Shown: positions 52,386 through 61,328, counted from the stretch's first letter. The stretch is 64,000 bases of DNA from Actinophytocola glycyrrhizae (GCF_042653545.1 NZ_JBHSIS010000010.1:248001-312000); one strand, 5' to 3'. The notes: a model not told the origin generated them from the sequence alone. Numbers and translations are program-made.

Positions 52386-53201
52386 TCAGGACTGGCCGAT
52401 CTCGAAGCGGGCGAACCGGGTGACCGTCACGCCCGCCGCGTCGAGGAGCGCCTTCACGGTCTTCTTGGAGTCCTGCACCGAGGACTGCTCGGTGAGCACG
52501 ACGTCCTTGTAGAAGCCGTTGACGCGACCCTCCGTGATCTTGGGGAGGGCGGCCTCCGGCTTGCCCTCCTCACGGGCGGTCTCCTCGGCGATGCGCCGCT
52601 CGTTGGCCACGACGTCCTCGGGGATCTCGTCCCTGGTGACGTAGCGCGGCTTCATCGCGGCGACCTGCATGGCGGCGCCGCGGGCGGCCTCCGTGTCGTC
52701 ACCGGTGTACTCGACCACGACGCCGACGGTCGGCGGCAGGTCGGGGTCCCGGCGGTGCAGGTACGTCGTGACGGAGCCGTCGAACACCGCGAGCCTGCGC
52801 AGCTCCAGCTTCTCGCCGATCTTGGCGGACAGCTCCTGCACGGCGTCGGCGACGGTCTTGCCGTCGAGGTCCGCCTTGAGCAGCGTGTCCAGGTCGGCGG
52901 GCTTGGTGGCCTTGGCGACGTTCACGATGCTGTCGGCGAGGCCGGTGAAGTCGGCGTTCTTCGCGACGAAGTCCGTCTCGCAGTTCAGCTCGATCATCAC
53001 GCCGCCGTCGGCTGCGACCAGGCCGTTGGCGGTGGTGCGCTCGGCACGCTTGCCGACGTCCTTCGCACCCTTGATGCGCAGGAGCTCGACAGCCTTGTCG
53101 AAGTCGCCGTCGGACTCGTCGAGGGCCTTCTTGCAGGCCATCATGCCCGCGCCGGTGAGCTCACGGAGCCGCTTGAGGTCAGCCGTGGTGTAGTTAGCCA
53201 T
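52386..53201 (-). CDS. tsf: Elongation factor Ts
   Basis: The protein has 271 residues and acts as nucleotide exchange factor of EF-Tu. LRELTGAGMMACKKAL and CETDFVAKN (Tu-binding TDFV) are complete. ATG 53201 gives the conserved MANYTTADLKRLRELTG start. It follows rpsB by 35 bp. Confidence 0.97.
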   Translation of the reverse strand: MANYTTADLKRLRELTGAGMMACKKALDESDGDFDKAVELLRIKGAKDVGKRAERTTANGLVAADGGVMIELNCETDFVAKNADFTGLADSIVNVAKATKPADLDTLLKADLDGKTVADAVQELSAKIGEKLELRRLAVFDGSVTTYLHRRDPDLPPTVGVVVEYTGDDTEAARGAAMQVAAMKPRYVTRDEIPEDVVANERRIAEETAREEGKPEAALPKITEGRVNGFYKDVVLTEQSSVQDSKKTVKALLDAAGVTVTRFARFEIGQS

Positions 53202-53236
53202 TGTGGCTCTGTCCATCCTTCTTTCGGGTAGGTCGC

Positions 53237-54088
53237 TTACTCGGAGTCAGCAGGCTTCTCCGCCGCCGCGGGCGCGGCGTCGCCGCCACCCGCCGGAGCG
53301 GCCTGGCCGACGAGGAGCTCCTGCTCCCACTCCGGCAGCGGCTCGTCCGAAACGCCCGGCTGCGGCTTGTCCTCGCCGTCCGGCACACCGTTGCGCACAC
53401 CCGAGCGGGCCATGAGACCAGCGGCCGCGGCCTCGGCGACGACCTTGGTCAGCAGCGCGGCGGAGCGGATCGCGTCGTCGTTGCCCGGAATCGGGTAGTC
53501 GACCTCGTCGGGGTCGCAGTTGGTGTCGAGGATCGCGACGACGGGGATGTGCAGCTTGCGCGCCTCACCGACCGCGATGTGCTCCTTCTTGGTGTCGACG
53601 ATCCACACCGCGCTGGGCACCTTGGCCATGTCGCGGATACCGCCGAGGGTCCGCTCCAGCTTGTCCTTCTCGCGGGTCAGCATCAGGATCTCTTTCTTGG
53701 TGCGACCCTGGAAGCCACCGGTCTGCTCCATCGTCTCCAGCTCCTTGAGGCGCTGGAGGCGCTTGTGCACGGTCTGGAAGTTGGTGAGCATGCCGCCCAG
53801 CCAGCGCTGGTTCACGAAGGGCATGCCCACGCGGAGCGCCTCGTTCGCGATCGCTTCCTGCGCCTGCTTCTTCGTGCCGACGAACAGGATCGTCCCGCCG
53901 TGCGCGACGGTCTCCTTGATGAACTCGTAGGCGCGGTCGATGTAGGACAGCGTCTGCTGCAGGTCGATGATGTAGATGCCGTTGCGCTCGGTGAAGATGT
54001 AGCGCTTCATCTTCGGGTTCCAGCGGCGGGTCTGGTGCCCGAAGTGCACGCCGGAATCGAGCAGCTGCTTCATGGTGACGACGGCCAT
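53237..54088 (-). CDS. rpsB: 30S ribosomal protein S2
   Basis: The protein has 283 residues. MKQLLDSGVHFGHQTRRWNPKM and VGTKKQAQEAI are the S2 signatures. A low-complexity Ala/Gly/Glu tail of about 30 residues is typical of actinobacterial S2. ATG 54088 has GAAGG upstream. It is first of the rpsB-tsf unit with a leader of at least 150 nt. Confidence 0.97.
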   Translation of the reverse strand: MAVVTMKQLLDSGVHFGHQTRRWNPKMKRYIFTERNGIYIIDLQQTLSYIDRAYEFIKETVAHGGTILFVGTKKQAQEAIANEALRVGMPFVNQRWLGGMLTNFQTVHKRLQRLKELETMEQTGGFQGRTKKEILMLTREKDKLERTLGGIRDMAKVPSAVWIVDTKKEHIAVGEARKLHIPVVAILDTNCDPDEVDYPIPGNDDAIRSAALLTKVVAEAAAAGLMARSGVRNGVPDGEDKPQPGVSDEPLPEWEQELLVGQAAPAGGGDAAPAAAEKPADSE

Positions 54089-54444
54089 GGCCTGGTTCGC
54101 ACCTTCTTCTTCTCTTGCGCGTCGGGGTGTCGTGCCGGCGCGATGTCGGTTGCCGCGGGACGGCGTTTGCCTCCCGCCCTGGTGCCGGTGCCGGCAGCCG
54201 GACCCTCGACTGTGCTCCTACGTCGTCTCGGGACCGCCGGATGCCGCCTGCCGCGAGGCAGGCGCACTGGCACGCGAAGTCGACCCGCGTTGCCACGGGG
54301 CGCGAAAGAAGTGTACGCGCTCCACCCGACCGGGGCCGACACCGGTCGGCCGTTTGCGGGCAGTTGTCCACAGCCCGACCAGTTGTCCACAGCCAGCGCC
54401 CCACCACCCCCTCCCCGTCGGTCCCCCGGTGCATCGTTGACCCC
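54089..54444. other. 356-bp divergent region between rpsB and the M23 gene
   Basis: No gene is evident. A hairpin in the rpsB leader (54155-54177) could be an S2 autoregulatory structure or a simple stem. TACACT on the minus strand at about 54310 is a candidate rpsB -10 without a recognisable -35. Two perfect DnaA-box nonamers lie at 54364-54372 and 54383-54391. Confidence 0.4.
54364..54391. promoter_or_regulatory. Pair of perfect DnaA-box nonamers TTGTCCACA
   Basis: TTGTCCACA occurs at 54364-54372 and again at 54383-54391, 19 bp apart, on the same strand. The consensus is that of actinobacterial DnaA boxes. There is no origin gene context. Confidence 0.55.
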
Positions 54445-54972
54445 ATGCCCACCCTCCTGCTCCTCCTCGCCCTCCTCACCACCGCCCTCACGGTCCCCGT
54501 GGCCGCCTCGGCGACGGCGGGCGCCGCACCGCCGGCGCAGGCCCGGCAGTACGGCTGGCCACTGGCGCCGCCGCACCCGGTGATCCGGCCGTTCGTCGCG
54601 CCCGCCACCCCGTACGGCCCCGGTCACCGCGGCGCCGACCTGGGCGGACAACCCGGCGCCCCGGTGTCCGCGGCGGGCGAGGGCGTGGTGGTGCACGCCG
54701 GTCCGGTCGCGGACCGGGGCGTGGTGTCGATCGACCACGGCGACGGTCTGCGCACCACGTACGAGCCGGTCACGGCTCGGGTGGTCACGGGTCAGCGGGT
54801 CGCGCGCGGCACGGTCGTCGGCCGGTTGGTGCCCGGCCATCCGGGGTGCGCGGAGGCGGTCTGCCTGCACTGGGGCGCTCGCCGCGGCACGGAGTACCTC
54901 GACCCGCTCGGACTGCTGTCGGCGGGCCGGGTGCGATTACTGCCGTGGGAAGGTCTGGCGCCACGGCCGTGA
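54445..54972 (+). CDS. Secreted M23-family peptidoglycan endopeptidase-like protein
   Basis: The protein has 175 residues. A signal peptide of about 33 residues ends near AQA. The LytM-type fold shows HRGADLGG (first His and Asp) and LHWG (last His) with GVVSIDHGDGLRTTYEPV between. It probably cleaves stem-peptide crosslinks or serves as an activator. It lacks LysM or SH3 domains. The ATG follows CATCGT by 7 nt, so it may be leaderless. Confidence 0.88.
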   Translation: MPTLLLLLALLTTALTVPVAASATAGAAPPAQARQYGWPLAPPHPVIRPFVAPATPYGPGHRGADLGGQPGAPVSAAGEGVVVHAGPVADRGVVSIDHGDGLRTTYEPVTARVVTGQRVARGTVVGRLVPGHPGCAEAVCLHWGARRGTEYLDPLGLLSAGRVRLLPWEGLAPRP

Positions 54973-54984
54973 ACGTGCCGCGCC

Positions 54985-55291
54985 AGGTCAAGTCGGGCGG
55001 TCGGTGGTCGTGTGCCGGTCGTGTCGGATCGGCTCGGTTTTCGGTCGGGTGGGTTGCCTGGTTTCGGGTTTGGTGCTGTAAGGCGCGTTGACGGCGTGGC
55101 AGTGCCCTGAAAGGCGCGTTCAGGGCGCTGGGCGCCCTGAACGGCCCATTCACGGCACTCGTTGTGCAGTGAGCGCGTCTACGGCATCGGCCCAGCCCCG
55201 TCGGGCGACCGCAGGGGTGTGGGGGTCGTGCCTGATCACGGGGGCCATACGCCAAGCCACTTCACATGATCTTCACGGAATCAATCGTCTA
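54985..55291. mobile_element. TA-bounded repeat element C, left end eroded (MITE-like)
   Basis: It contains the identical 55-nt core (55103-55157) and 28-nt block (55248-55275) of elements A and B. The right end reads (complement) TAGACGATTGATTCCGTGAAG, matching the ends of A. The left end is partial and its boundary is approximate. The whiG stop codon lies on its right TA border. Confidence 0.6.
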
Positions 55292-56896
55292 GACCTCGGT
55301 CTTCTCCAGCAGCTTCGCCCGCAACCGCAGCACGGCGCGGGTGTGGAGCTGGCAGACCCGGGACTCGGTGACCCCGAGGACCCGGCCGATCTCCGCGAGA
55401 GTGAGGTTCTCGAAGTAGTACAGGGTGACGACGACCCGGTCCCGCTCCGCGAGGTGCGCGATGGCCTGCGCGAGCTGCCGCCGGTTGTCCTGGTCGACCA
55501 GCAGCGCGACGGGATCGAGGGCCTCCTGGTCCTCGAGGATGTCGGCGAGCGGCGTGGTCCCACGCCCTGCGGCGGCGAGCTCGTCGAGCGCGACGACGCT
55601 GGTCAGCTGCAGCTGGGCGTAGACGTCCCGCAGCTCGTGCACGGAGAGCCCCAGCTCCTCGGCCAGCTCGGCGTCGGTGGGCGTGCGGCGCAGCTGCGCC
55701 CCGAGCCGCTCGAGCGCGCGCTCCACCTCGCGGGCGCGGCCACGCACCGAGCGGGGCACCCAGTCCTGCGCGCGCAGGTCGTCGAGGATCGCGCCGCGGA
55801 TCCGCTGCATCGCGTACGTCTCGAACTTCAGCCCACGCTCCGGCTCGAACTTCTCGATGGCGTCGACCAGCCCGAAGATCCCGGACTGGATCAGGTCGGC
55901 CACCTCGACGTGCGCGGGCAGCCCGGTCCCGACCCGCCCGGCGACGTACTTCACGAGCGGCGCGTAGTGCAACACGAGCCGGTCCCGCAGCGGCTGCTCC
56001 CGCTGCTCCCCGAACTGCCGCCACAGTGCGACGATGCCCGCCTCGACGTCGTCGAAGGTCCGCTGGTCACCAGGCAGGACCCCGGCGGTCTCCCCGAAGC
56101 CGAAGGGCATCGAGTGCCCGTTGGCCACAGTCACGTCCTGCCCAGCGGCACCGTTCACCACGGCACCCCCCACATCGTCGGCACCAGCGCCTCCCCCGGA
56201 GACCCGCGCACCGCCGAATCCGCCCTCGACGACGGCGCGCTCGTCAGCCCCCTGACGCCCCTCACCGACGACCGTACCGCCACGCGCAGCGGCCGCACCC
56301 GCGCCGTCGTTACCGGAGACACGCCCACCAGCGGAAATCCCGTCACCGTCCGCCCCAGCAACCCCCCATGAGGCAGTCGTACCGTTCGCGGCCACCTCCC
56401 CGTCGAATGCCTCGTGCCCCACAGCGGACCCACCGCCAGAACGTGCCGCCCGCTCGCCGCTGGCGGCGGGCTGGTCGGTCGCGGCCGTGCCGCAGGGTGT
56501 GCCGGGAGCACCGTTGGGCGTGTTGGCCGCGGCCGAGGGCCGGTCGGTGTGGCGTGCTTCCGTCTCGTCCCTGCCGGTGGGTGCGGGTCGGCCGTTGGTG
56601 GTCGTGCCGTCCTGCCCGGCGCGGGGGTGGTTGCCGTTCGGCGGGGCGGGCTTTGCGGTGCCGTTCGTTCGTGGGTGGTGGGAGCGGGCGCCGTTGGTTC
56701 GGCGGGTGTCGTCACGCTGCGTGTTCGTCGGCTGACCGTCGCTTTGTTCGCGGGGAGCCGGGGGATGTGGGTCGAGTGCGACAGCGGTGCGGGCACCGCT
56801 GTGCCGGGCGCTGTCGACCCGCGCCCTGGTGCTGGGCGCAGCCGACGCTCGCGAACCTTCCCCTGGCTCATCGGGAACGGGGGTGCGTTCGGTCAT
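55289..56896 (-). CDS. whiG: WhiG/FliA-family RNA polymerase sigma factor with long N-terminal extension
   Basis: The protein has 535 residues. The last 255 are a complete FliA/WhiG sigma factor: region 2 (RLVLHYAPLVKYVAGRV, then DLIQSGIFGLVDAIEKF and FETYAMQRIRGAI), region 3, and region 4 (LAEIGRVLGVTESRVCQLH). The first 280 residues are low-complexity, rich in Asn, Gly, Thr, Arg and Pro. ATG 56896 has GAAGG 8 nt upstream, which supports translation of the extension. The order M23-rpsB beyond it is as in streptomycetes, where WhiG starts aerial hyphae sporulation. Confidence 0.85.
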   Translation of the reverse strand: MTERTPVPDEPGEGSRASAAPSTRARVDSARHSGARTAVALDPHPPAPREQSDGQPTNTQRDDTRRTNGARSHHPRTNGTAKPAPPNGNHPRAGQDGTTTNGRPAPTGRDETEARHTDRPSAAANTPNGAPGTPCGTAATDQPAASGERAARSGGGSAVGHEAFDGEVAANGTTASWGVAGADGDGISAGGRVSGNDGAGAAAARGGTVVGEGRQGADERAVVEGGFGGARVSGGGAGADDVGGAVVNGAAGQDVTVANGHSMPFGFGETAGVLPGDQRTFDDVEAGIVALWRQFGEQREQPLRDRLVLHYAPLVKYVAGRVGTGLPAHVEVADLIQSGIFGLVDAIEKFEPERGLKFETYAMQRIRGAILDDLRAQDWVPRSVRGRAREVERALERLGAQLRRTPTDAELAEELGLSVHELRDVYAQLQLTSVVALDELAAAGRGTTPLADILEDQEALDPVALLVDQDNRRQLAQAIAHLAERDRVVVTLYYFENLTLAEIGRVLGVTESRVCQLHTRAVLRLRAKLLEKTEV

Positions 56897-57875
56897 GGAT
56901 TGCCTTCAGCCGTTCGACGGTCACATGGGTGTAAAGCTGCGTTGTTGCGAGCGTAGCGTGACCAAGTAGCTCCTGGACGCTACGAAGATCAGCACCACCT
57001 TCGAGCAAATGTGTCGCAGCAGAGTGACGCAGACCATGCGGTCCCATGACGGGAACACCCGGAATTGCGTCCAACGCCTCGTGCACGATACGTCGAACGC
57101 TGGCCGGTTGGAACCGGCCGCCGCGTACACCCAGTAACAACGCGGGCGGCGACTTGGGCCTCGCGAGAGCATGCCTGCCATGGCTCAGCCACTCGGTGAC
57201 GGCGCGGAGCGCGGGCTCGCCGAACGGCACGGTGCGCTCCTTGCCGCCCTTGCCGAACACCACGACCAGGCGCTTTTCGAGATCGACATCGTCGACGTCC
57301 AGGCCGCACAGCTCGGACACCCGGATGCCCGTCGCGTACAGGAGCTCCAGGAGAGCGTGATCACGGAGAGCTACCGCATCCAGCTCGGCGGCGCCCGTCT
57401 TCGACGCCGCCAGCACCTCGCCCGCCTGGTCCTGTCGCAGCACCGACGGCAGCTTGCGGTGCGGCCTCGGTGACGCGAGCCGGGCGCCGGGATCGGTGGC
57501 CAGGTGCCCGCGCCGGTGCGCCCACGCGGTGAACGTCCGCGCGCTGGCCGACCGCCGCGCCATCGTCGTGCGGCTCACCCCCGCGGTCCGCTGCGCCGCG
57601 AGCCACGCACGCAGTGCCCTCAGGTCCAGCGCCGCGACGCCCTTGCCCCGGCTCCGGTCGATGCTGCGGGTACCGCCGACCGCCGGCAGGCCGTGCAGGA
57701 ACCCGAGCAGGGACACCACGTCCGTGAGGTAGGCCCGGACGGTGTGCGCCGACAGGCCGCGCTCGAGGCCGAGGTGCCGTTCGTAGGCCGCGACGACCTC
57801 ACCGACATCCTGGGGCAGCTCGTCCCGGATCCGGTGCAGATCGACTCTCGCGCGTGACTCTGACACCCATTTCAC
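56868..57875 (-). CDS. xerC: Tyrosine recombinase XerC-like
   Basis: The protein has 335 residues. The N-terminal SAM-like DNA-binding domain is followed by the catalytic domain with Arg (ATGIRVSELCG), Lys (KGGKER), HGLRHSAATH (His/Arg), GHATLATTQ (His) and LYTHV (nucleophile Tyr). It resolves chromosome dimers with XerD. ATG 57875 has GGAG upstream. It overlaps the whiG start by 29 bp. Confidence 0.92.
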   Translation of the reverse strand: MKWVSESRARVDLHRIRDELPQDVGEVVAAYERHLGLERGLSAHTVRAYLTDVVSLLGFLHGLPAVGGTRSIDRSRGKGVAALDLRALRAWLAAQRTAGVSRTTMARRSASARTFTAWAHRRGHLATDPGARLASPRPHRKLPSVLRQDQAGEVLAASKTGAAELDAVALRDHALLELLYATGIRVSELCGLDVDDVDLEKRLVVVFGKGGKERTVPFGEPALRAVTEWLSHGRHALARPKSPPALLLGVRGGRFQPASVRRIVHEALDAIPGVPVMGPHGLRHSAATHLLEGGADLRSVQELLGHATLATTQLYTHVTVERLKAIHDRTHPRSR

Positions 57876-57918
57876 GCTCCGCCATCACGTCTGCCCGGTC
57901 AAGTACCGCCACGCACGT

Positions 57919-59076
57919 TCAGGCGTGCCGGTCACCTCCCTTCTGCTGCCGCCAGCCGTCGTCGTGCCGGGTGGCATGGCCGGTGAACTCCAGTTCCGAC
58001 AGCAGCGCGCGGACCCTGGCCGGCGGCACCCCGGACTCCACCGCGAGTTGCTCTGCGTCCCTGCTCTCCTCCCTGAGCAGCGCGTCGTGGACGCGTAGTG
58101 CCTGCTCGCCGAGCCCGTCGGTGGCACGCCTGCGGTCCCGGCGGGCCGGGTCGAGGTTCTCGCCGACCGGCCCGACGGCCTCGATGATCTCCGGCACGGA
58201 CCCCGCGACCATGGCACCACCGGTCCGCAGCAGGTCGTGGCAGCCGACGGACATCGCCGACGTGATCGGTCCCGGCACCGCCAGCACGACCTTGCCCAGC
58301 GCCCCCGCGGTGGTCGCGGTGTTGCGGGCGCCGCTGCGGATACCGGCCTCGACGACCACCGTCGCGGACGACAACGCGGCGATCAGCCGGTTCCGGACGA
58401 GGAAGCGGTGCCGCGCCGGGGTGGTGCCGGGCGGGTACTCGCTGACGACGAGCCCGGCCGCGGCGATGCCGTCGAGGAGGCCGCTGTGCCCGGCCGGGTA
58501 GGCGATGTCGACGCCACACGCGAGCACGGCGACGGTCGGGCCGCCCGCGCTGAGGGCACCCCGGTGCGCGGCGCCGTCGATCCCGTAGGCCGCTCCGGAC
58601 ACGACGGTCATGCCTGCCCGGGCCAGGCCGTACCCCAGCTCGGCGGCGACGTGCTCGCCGTAGCCGGTGGCCGCGCGCGCCCCGACGACGGAGACCGCCC
58701 GGTCGAACACGTTCGCCACCGGAACCGCGCCCCGCACCCACAGGCCGAGCGGCGGGCCCGCGCCGCGCAGGCCGCGGTCGGTGGGCGGGGCCAGGCACAG
58801 GAGCTGCCAGGCTGGCCAGTCGGGATCCTCCGGCACGACGAGCCGGGCGCCGGCCTTCTCCGCGTTGCCGAGGTCCTCGCCTGCCAGATCGAGGTCGCGC
58901 CGGGCCTCGGTCTCGCTCTGGACGGCCTCGGGGACGTCGCCGTGCCGTACCCGGTCCGCCGCCTCGACCGGGCCGACGACGTCGACGAACGCGTGGAGCG
59001 CGAAGGCGGGCGGCTCGGCGACGCGCATGAGGTAGGCGCGGGCAAGGACGACCTCCTCGTCCGGCGGTGCGCTCAT
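57919..59076 (-). CDS. dprA: DNA-processing protein DprA
   Basis: The protein has 385 residues. The Rossmann core reads VVGARAATGYGEHVAAELGY, then GMTVVSGAAYGIDGAAH and the conserved ARHRFLVRNRLIAALS. A winged C-terminal domain (about 300-385) completes it. It loads RecA on incoming single-stranded DNA in natural competence, though most actinomycetes that keep it are not known to be competent. ATG 59076 overlaps the stop of a small upstream frame (ATGA). Confidence 0.93.
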   Translation of the reverse strand: MSAPPDEEVVLARAYLMRVAEPPAFALHAFVDVVGPVEAADRVRHGDVPEAVQSETEARRDLDLAGEDLGNAEKAGARLVVPEDPDWPAWQLLCLAPPTDRGLRGAGPPLGLWVRGAVPVANVFDRAVSVVGARAATGYGEHVAAELGYGLARAGMTVVSGAAYGIDGAAHRGALSAGGPTVAVLACGVDIAYPAGHSGLLDGIAAAGLVVSEYPPGTTPARHRFLVRNRLIAALSSATVVVEAGIRSGARNTATTAGALGKVVLAVPGPITSAMSVGCHDLLRTGGAMVAGSVPEIIEAVGPVGENLDPARRDRRRATDGLGEQALRVHDALLREESRDAEQLAVESGVPPARVRALLSELEFTGHATRHDDGWRQQKGGDRHA

Positions 59077-59261
59077 GCCGCCCTCCGCACGTCCGCCGTG
59101 GCCGAGGCGGCGCAGCAGCCGGGTCCCCTGGTGAGGCAGGTGAGGGTGTCGGGTGGCGGCAGGGACGGGTTCATCAAACGCCAGTACATGCGCGGGCAGA
59201 CAGCCGTCGTGGTCGTAGCGTCGGTGAGGCGTGCGGGCTGCCAGTTGTCCTGGGTACGCAT
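59073..59261 (-). CDS. Small hypothetical protein translationally coupled to dprA
   Basis: The 62-codon frame starts MRTQDNWQPARL and ends in ADVRRAA, with AAAGGA about 10 nt upstream and its TGA overlapping the dprA ATG. Cys and Pro are frequent. I recognise no family. It fills a 277-bp gap between comM and dprA, where a gene would otherwise be missing from the tight operon. Reading by codon overlap only. Confidence 0.35.
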   Translation of the reverse strand: MRTQDNWQPARLTDATTTTAVCPRMYWRLMNPSLPPPDTLTCLTRGPGCCAASATADVRRAA

Positions 59262-59353
59262 CGGGAATGGGTCCTTTCTTGGCTTTCGGCAAAGGGCGTT
59301 GCGACGCCCGGCGAGATCGAGCCGGCCGTTCCTCGTGGCGGTGTGGCTGGTGG

Positions 59354-60868
59354 TCAGGCGACTCTTCGGTCACGGAATTCCAGGGCTGCCGCCACGTGGT
59401 CCGAGGTGGGGAGGTCCTCGTCGGCCAGGTCCGCCAGGGTCCAGGAGACGCGCAGGCAGCGGTCGGCGCCTCGTGCGGTCACCGCGCCGATGTCCAGGCC
59501 GCGGTCGAGGATCGCCGTTGCCTTTCTCGGCAGGGTGAACTCCCGGCGCAGCGTCGGGCCCGGGGCCTGGGCGTTGGTCAGCCAACCGTGTTTCTTCCAG
59601 CGCTCCACCGCACGTTCCCTCGCCTTCAGGACTCGGGCCCGCACCGCCGCCGTCGGTTCCGGTTGCGCCAGGTCGGCCCTGGCCATCGCGGTGATCGGGC
59701 GCATCCGGACTCTCAGGTCGACCCGGTCCAGGAGTGGGCCCGACAACCTGGACAGGTACCTGCGTTTGGCGATCGGGGTGCAGGTGCAGTCGAACTCGCG
59801 GGGTGGGGCGCACGGGCACGGGTTCGTCGCCATGACCAGTTGGAAGCGGGCCGGGTAGCGGACCACGCCGTCTCGCCTCGCGAGCCGCACCTCTCCTTCC
59901 TCCAGCGCGGTCCTCAGCGCTTCCAGTCGGTCCGCCACGAACTCGCATGCCTCGTCCAGCAACAGGACGCCGTTGTGGGCGGCGCTGATCGCACCCGGTT
60001 TCGCCAGACCCACCCCGCCGCCCACCAGCGCCGGGACCGAGCTCGAGTGGTGCGGGGCGATGAACGGGGGCGTGACCACCAGCGGCGCCTCCGGGGTCAG
60101 CAGACCGGCTATCGAGTGGATCGCCGTGACCTCCAGTGCCTGGTCGTCCGTCAGCGGAGGCAGCAGGCCGGGAAGCCGTTGTGCCAGCATCGTCTTGCCG
60201 GTGCCCGGTGGACCGGTCAGCAGCAGGTGGTGGCCGCCCGCCGCCGCCACCTCCAGCGCCCAGCGGGCCTCCGGCTGGCCGATCACGTCCGCCAGGTCCG
60301 GGACGTCCGCCGGTGTCCGCGGTGGCTGCGCGGCCGCTTCGCGCAGCGTGTCCGGTTCGCCGCGCAGCCAGTCGAGGATCTCCGTCAGGTGTTCCGCGCC
60401 CAGGATCTCCAGGTCGGTGACCAGTGCCGCCTCCGCGAGCGCCGCGGCCGGGACGATGGCCCGGCGCAGCCCTGCCTTTCGTGCCGCCAGGAGACCCGGC
60501 AGCACGCCCCGGACGGTGCGGACCCGGCCGTCCAGCGCCAATTCGCCGAGCAGGACCGTCTTCTCCAGGCGCTCTCCCGGTTCCAGACCCGCGGCGACCA
60601 GGACCGCGCAGGCCAGGGCCACGTCGTAGCTCGAACCGCCCTTCGGGAGGGCCGCCGGGGACAGGGCCAGGGTGATGAGCTCGTCCGGCCACTTGCGTTG
60701 GCTGTTGCGGACCGCGGCCCGGACACGTTCCTTCGCCTCGTTCAGGGAGGCGTCCGGAAGGCCGACTATCTGGGTTCGCGGACGGCCGCCGCCGATGTCG
60801 GCCTCGATCTCGACCACCACGCCGTCAACGCCGAACAGGGCCACTGAGAAGGCTCGTGCCAGCGGCAT
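59354..60868 (-). CDS. comM: ComM/YifB-type Mg-chelatase-like AAA ATPase
   Basis: The protein has 504 residues. The N-terminal Lon-like domain begins MPLARAFSVALFGVDG, the ATPase core has GPPGTGKTML (Walker A) and GVLLLDEACEF (Walker B), and NPCPCAPP introduces a zinc-binding Cys cluster (CPC, then CTC). In other bacteria it is a branch-migration helicase for natural transformation. It shares one base with the yraN stop (TGATG), so it is coupled. Confidence 0.94.
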   Translation of the reverse strand: MPLARAFSVALFGVDGVVVEIEADIGGGRPRTQIVGLPDASLNEAKERVRAAVRNSQRKWPDELITLALSPAALPKGGSSYDVALACAVLVAAGLEPGERLEKTVLLGELALDGRVRTVRGVLPGLLAARKAGLRRAIVPAAALAEAALVTDLEILGAEHLTEILDWLRGEPDTLREAAAQPPRTPADVPDLADVIGQPEARWALEVAAAGGHHLLLTGPPGTGKTMLAQRLPGLLPPLTDDQALEVTAIHSIAGLLTPEAPLVVTPPFIAPHHSSSVPALVGGGVGLAKPGAISAAHNGVLLLDEACEFVADRLEALRTALEEGEVRLARRDGVVRYPARFQLVMATNPCPCAPPREFDCTCTPIAKRRYLSRLSGPLLDRVDLRVRMRPITAMARADLAQPEPTAAVRARVLKARERAVERWKKHGWLTNAQAPGPTLRREFTLPRKATAILDRGLDIGAVTARGADRCLRVSWTLADLADEDLPTSDHVAAALEFRDRRVA

Positions 60869-61248
60869 CAGAACACGCCCCTCAGGTGGCTGACCTTCGG
60901 GGTTTCGCCCGGCGGCCACAGGATCGCCAGGATGTCGTAGCGCGTCGGGACGTGCGGGACGCCGTGGTCGGCGCGCCATCGACGGGTCAGCCTGCGTATT
61001 CGGGCGGCCTTCCGGTCGTCCACCGCTTCCGCGGGCGGGCCGTAGTTGTCGGTGGTCCTGGTCTTGACCTCGCAGACCACCAGGGTCTTGCCGTCGGTCA
61101 GGACGAGGTCCAGCTCGCCCTCTGGGCAGCGCCAGTTCTTCGACAGGACCGTCAGGCCCTGTTCCTCCAGGTAGCGGGCGGCCAGGGCCTCTCCGCGTTC
61201 GCCGGTACGCAGGTGCGCCGGCCTCGGACGTGTCGCCTCAGTCGTCAT
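60868..61248 (-). CDS. YraN/UPF0102 endonuclease-like protein
   Basis: The protein has 126 residues. The restriction-endonuclease-like fold shows GERGEALAARYLEEQG, ELDLVLTDG (Asp) and CEVKTR (Glu, Lys), a complete E-D-ExK-like set. The function is unproven. ATG 61248 is used; ATG 61260 is possible. It is the first gene before comM. Confidence 0.88.
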   Translation of the reverse strand: MTTEATRPRPAHLRTGERGEALAARYLEEQGLTVLSKNWRCPEGELDLVLTDGKTLVVCEVKTRTTDNYGPPAEAVDDRKAARIRRLTRRWRADHGVPHVPTRYDILAILWPPGETPKVSHLRGVF

Positions 61249-61300
61249 GACCACGACCATGCCCCGCGGGCAAGGTCACGGCCACGGCTCGAAGATCAAC

Positions 61301-61328
61301 TGTGGACAACCTGACCGGCTGTGGACAA
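61301..61328. promoter_or_regulatory. Pair of perfect DnaA-box nonamers (complement strand)
   Basis: TGTGGACAA occurs at 61301-61309 and 61320-61328, 19 bp apart, in the gap between yraN and the DUF2469 stop. It is the same spacing and word as at 54.36 kb. Confidence 0.55.

Noticed and set aside
56026..56934. Plus-strand frames of 300 and 180 codons opposite the whiG extension
   Set aside because: They are extremely Arg- and Pro-rich without motifs, whereas the minus-strand frame joins in phase to a real sigma factor and has its own ribosome-binding site. Some doubt about the extension remains.
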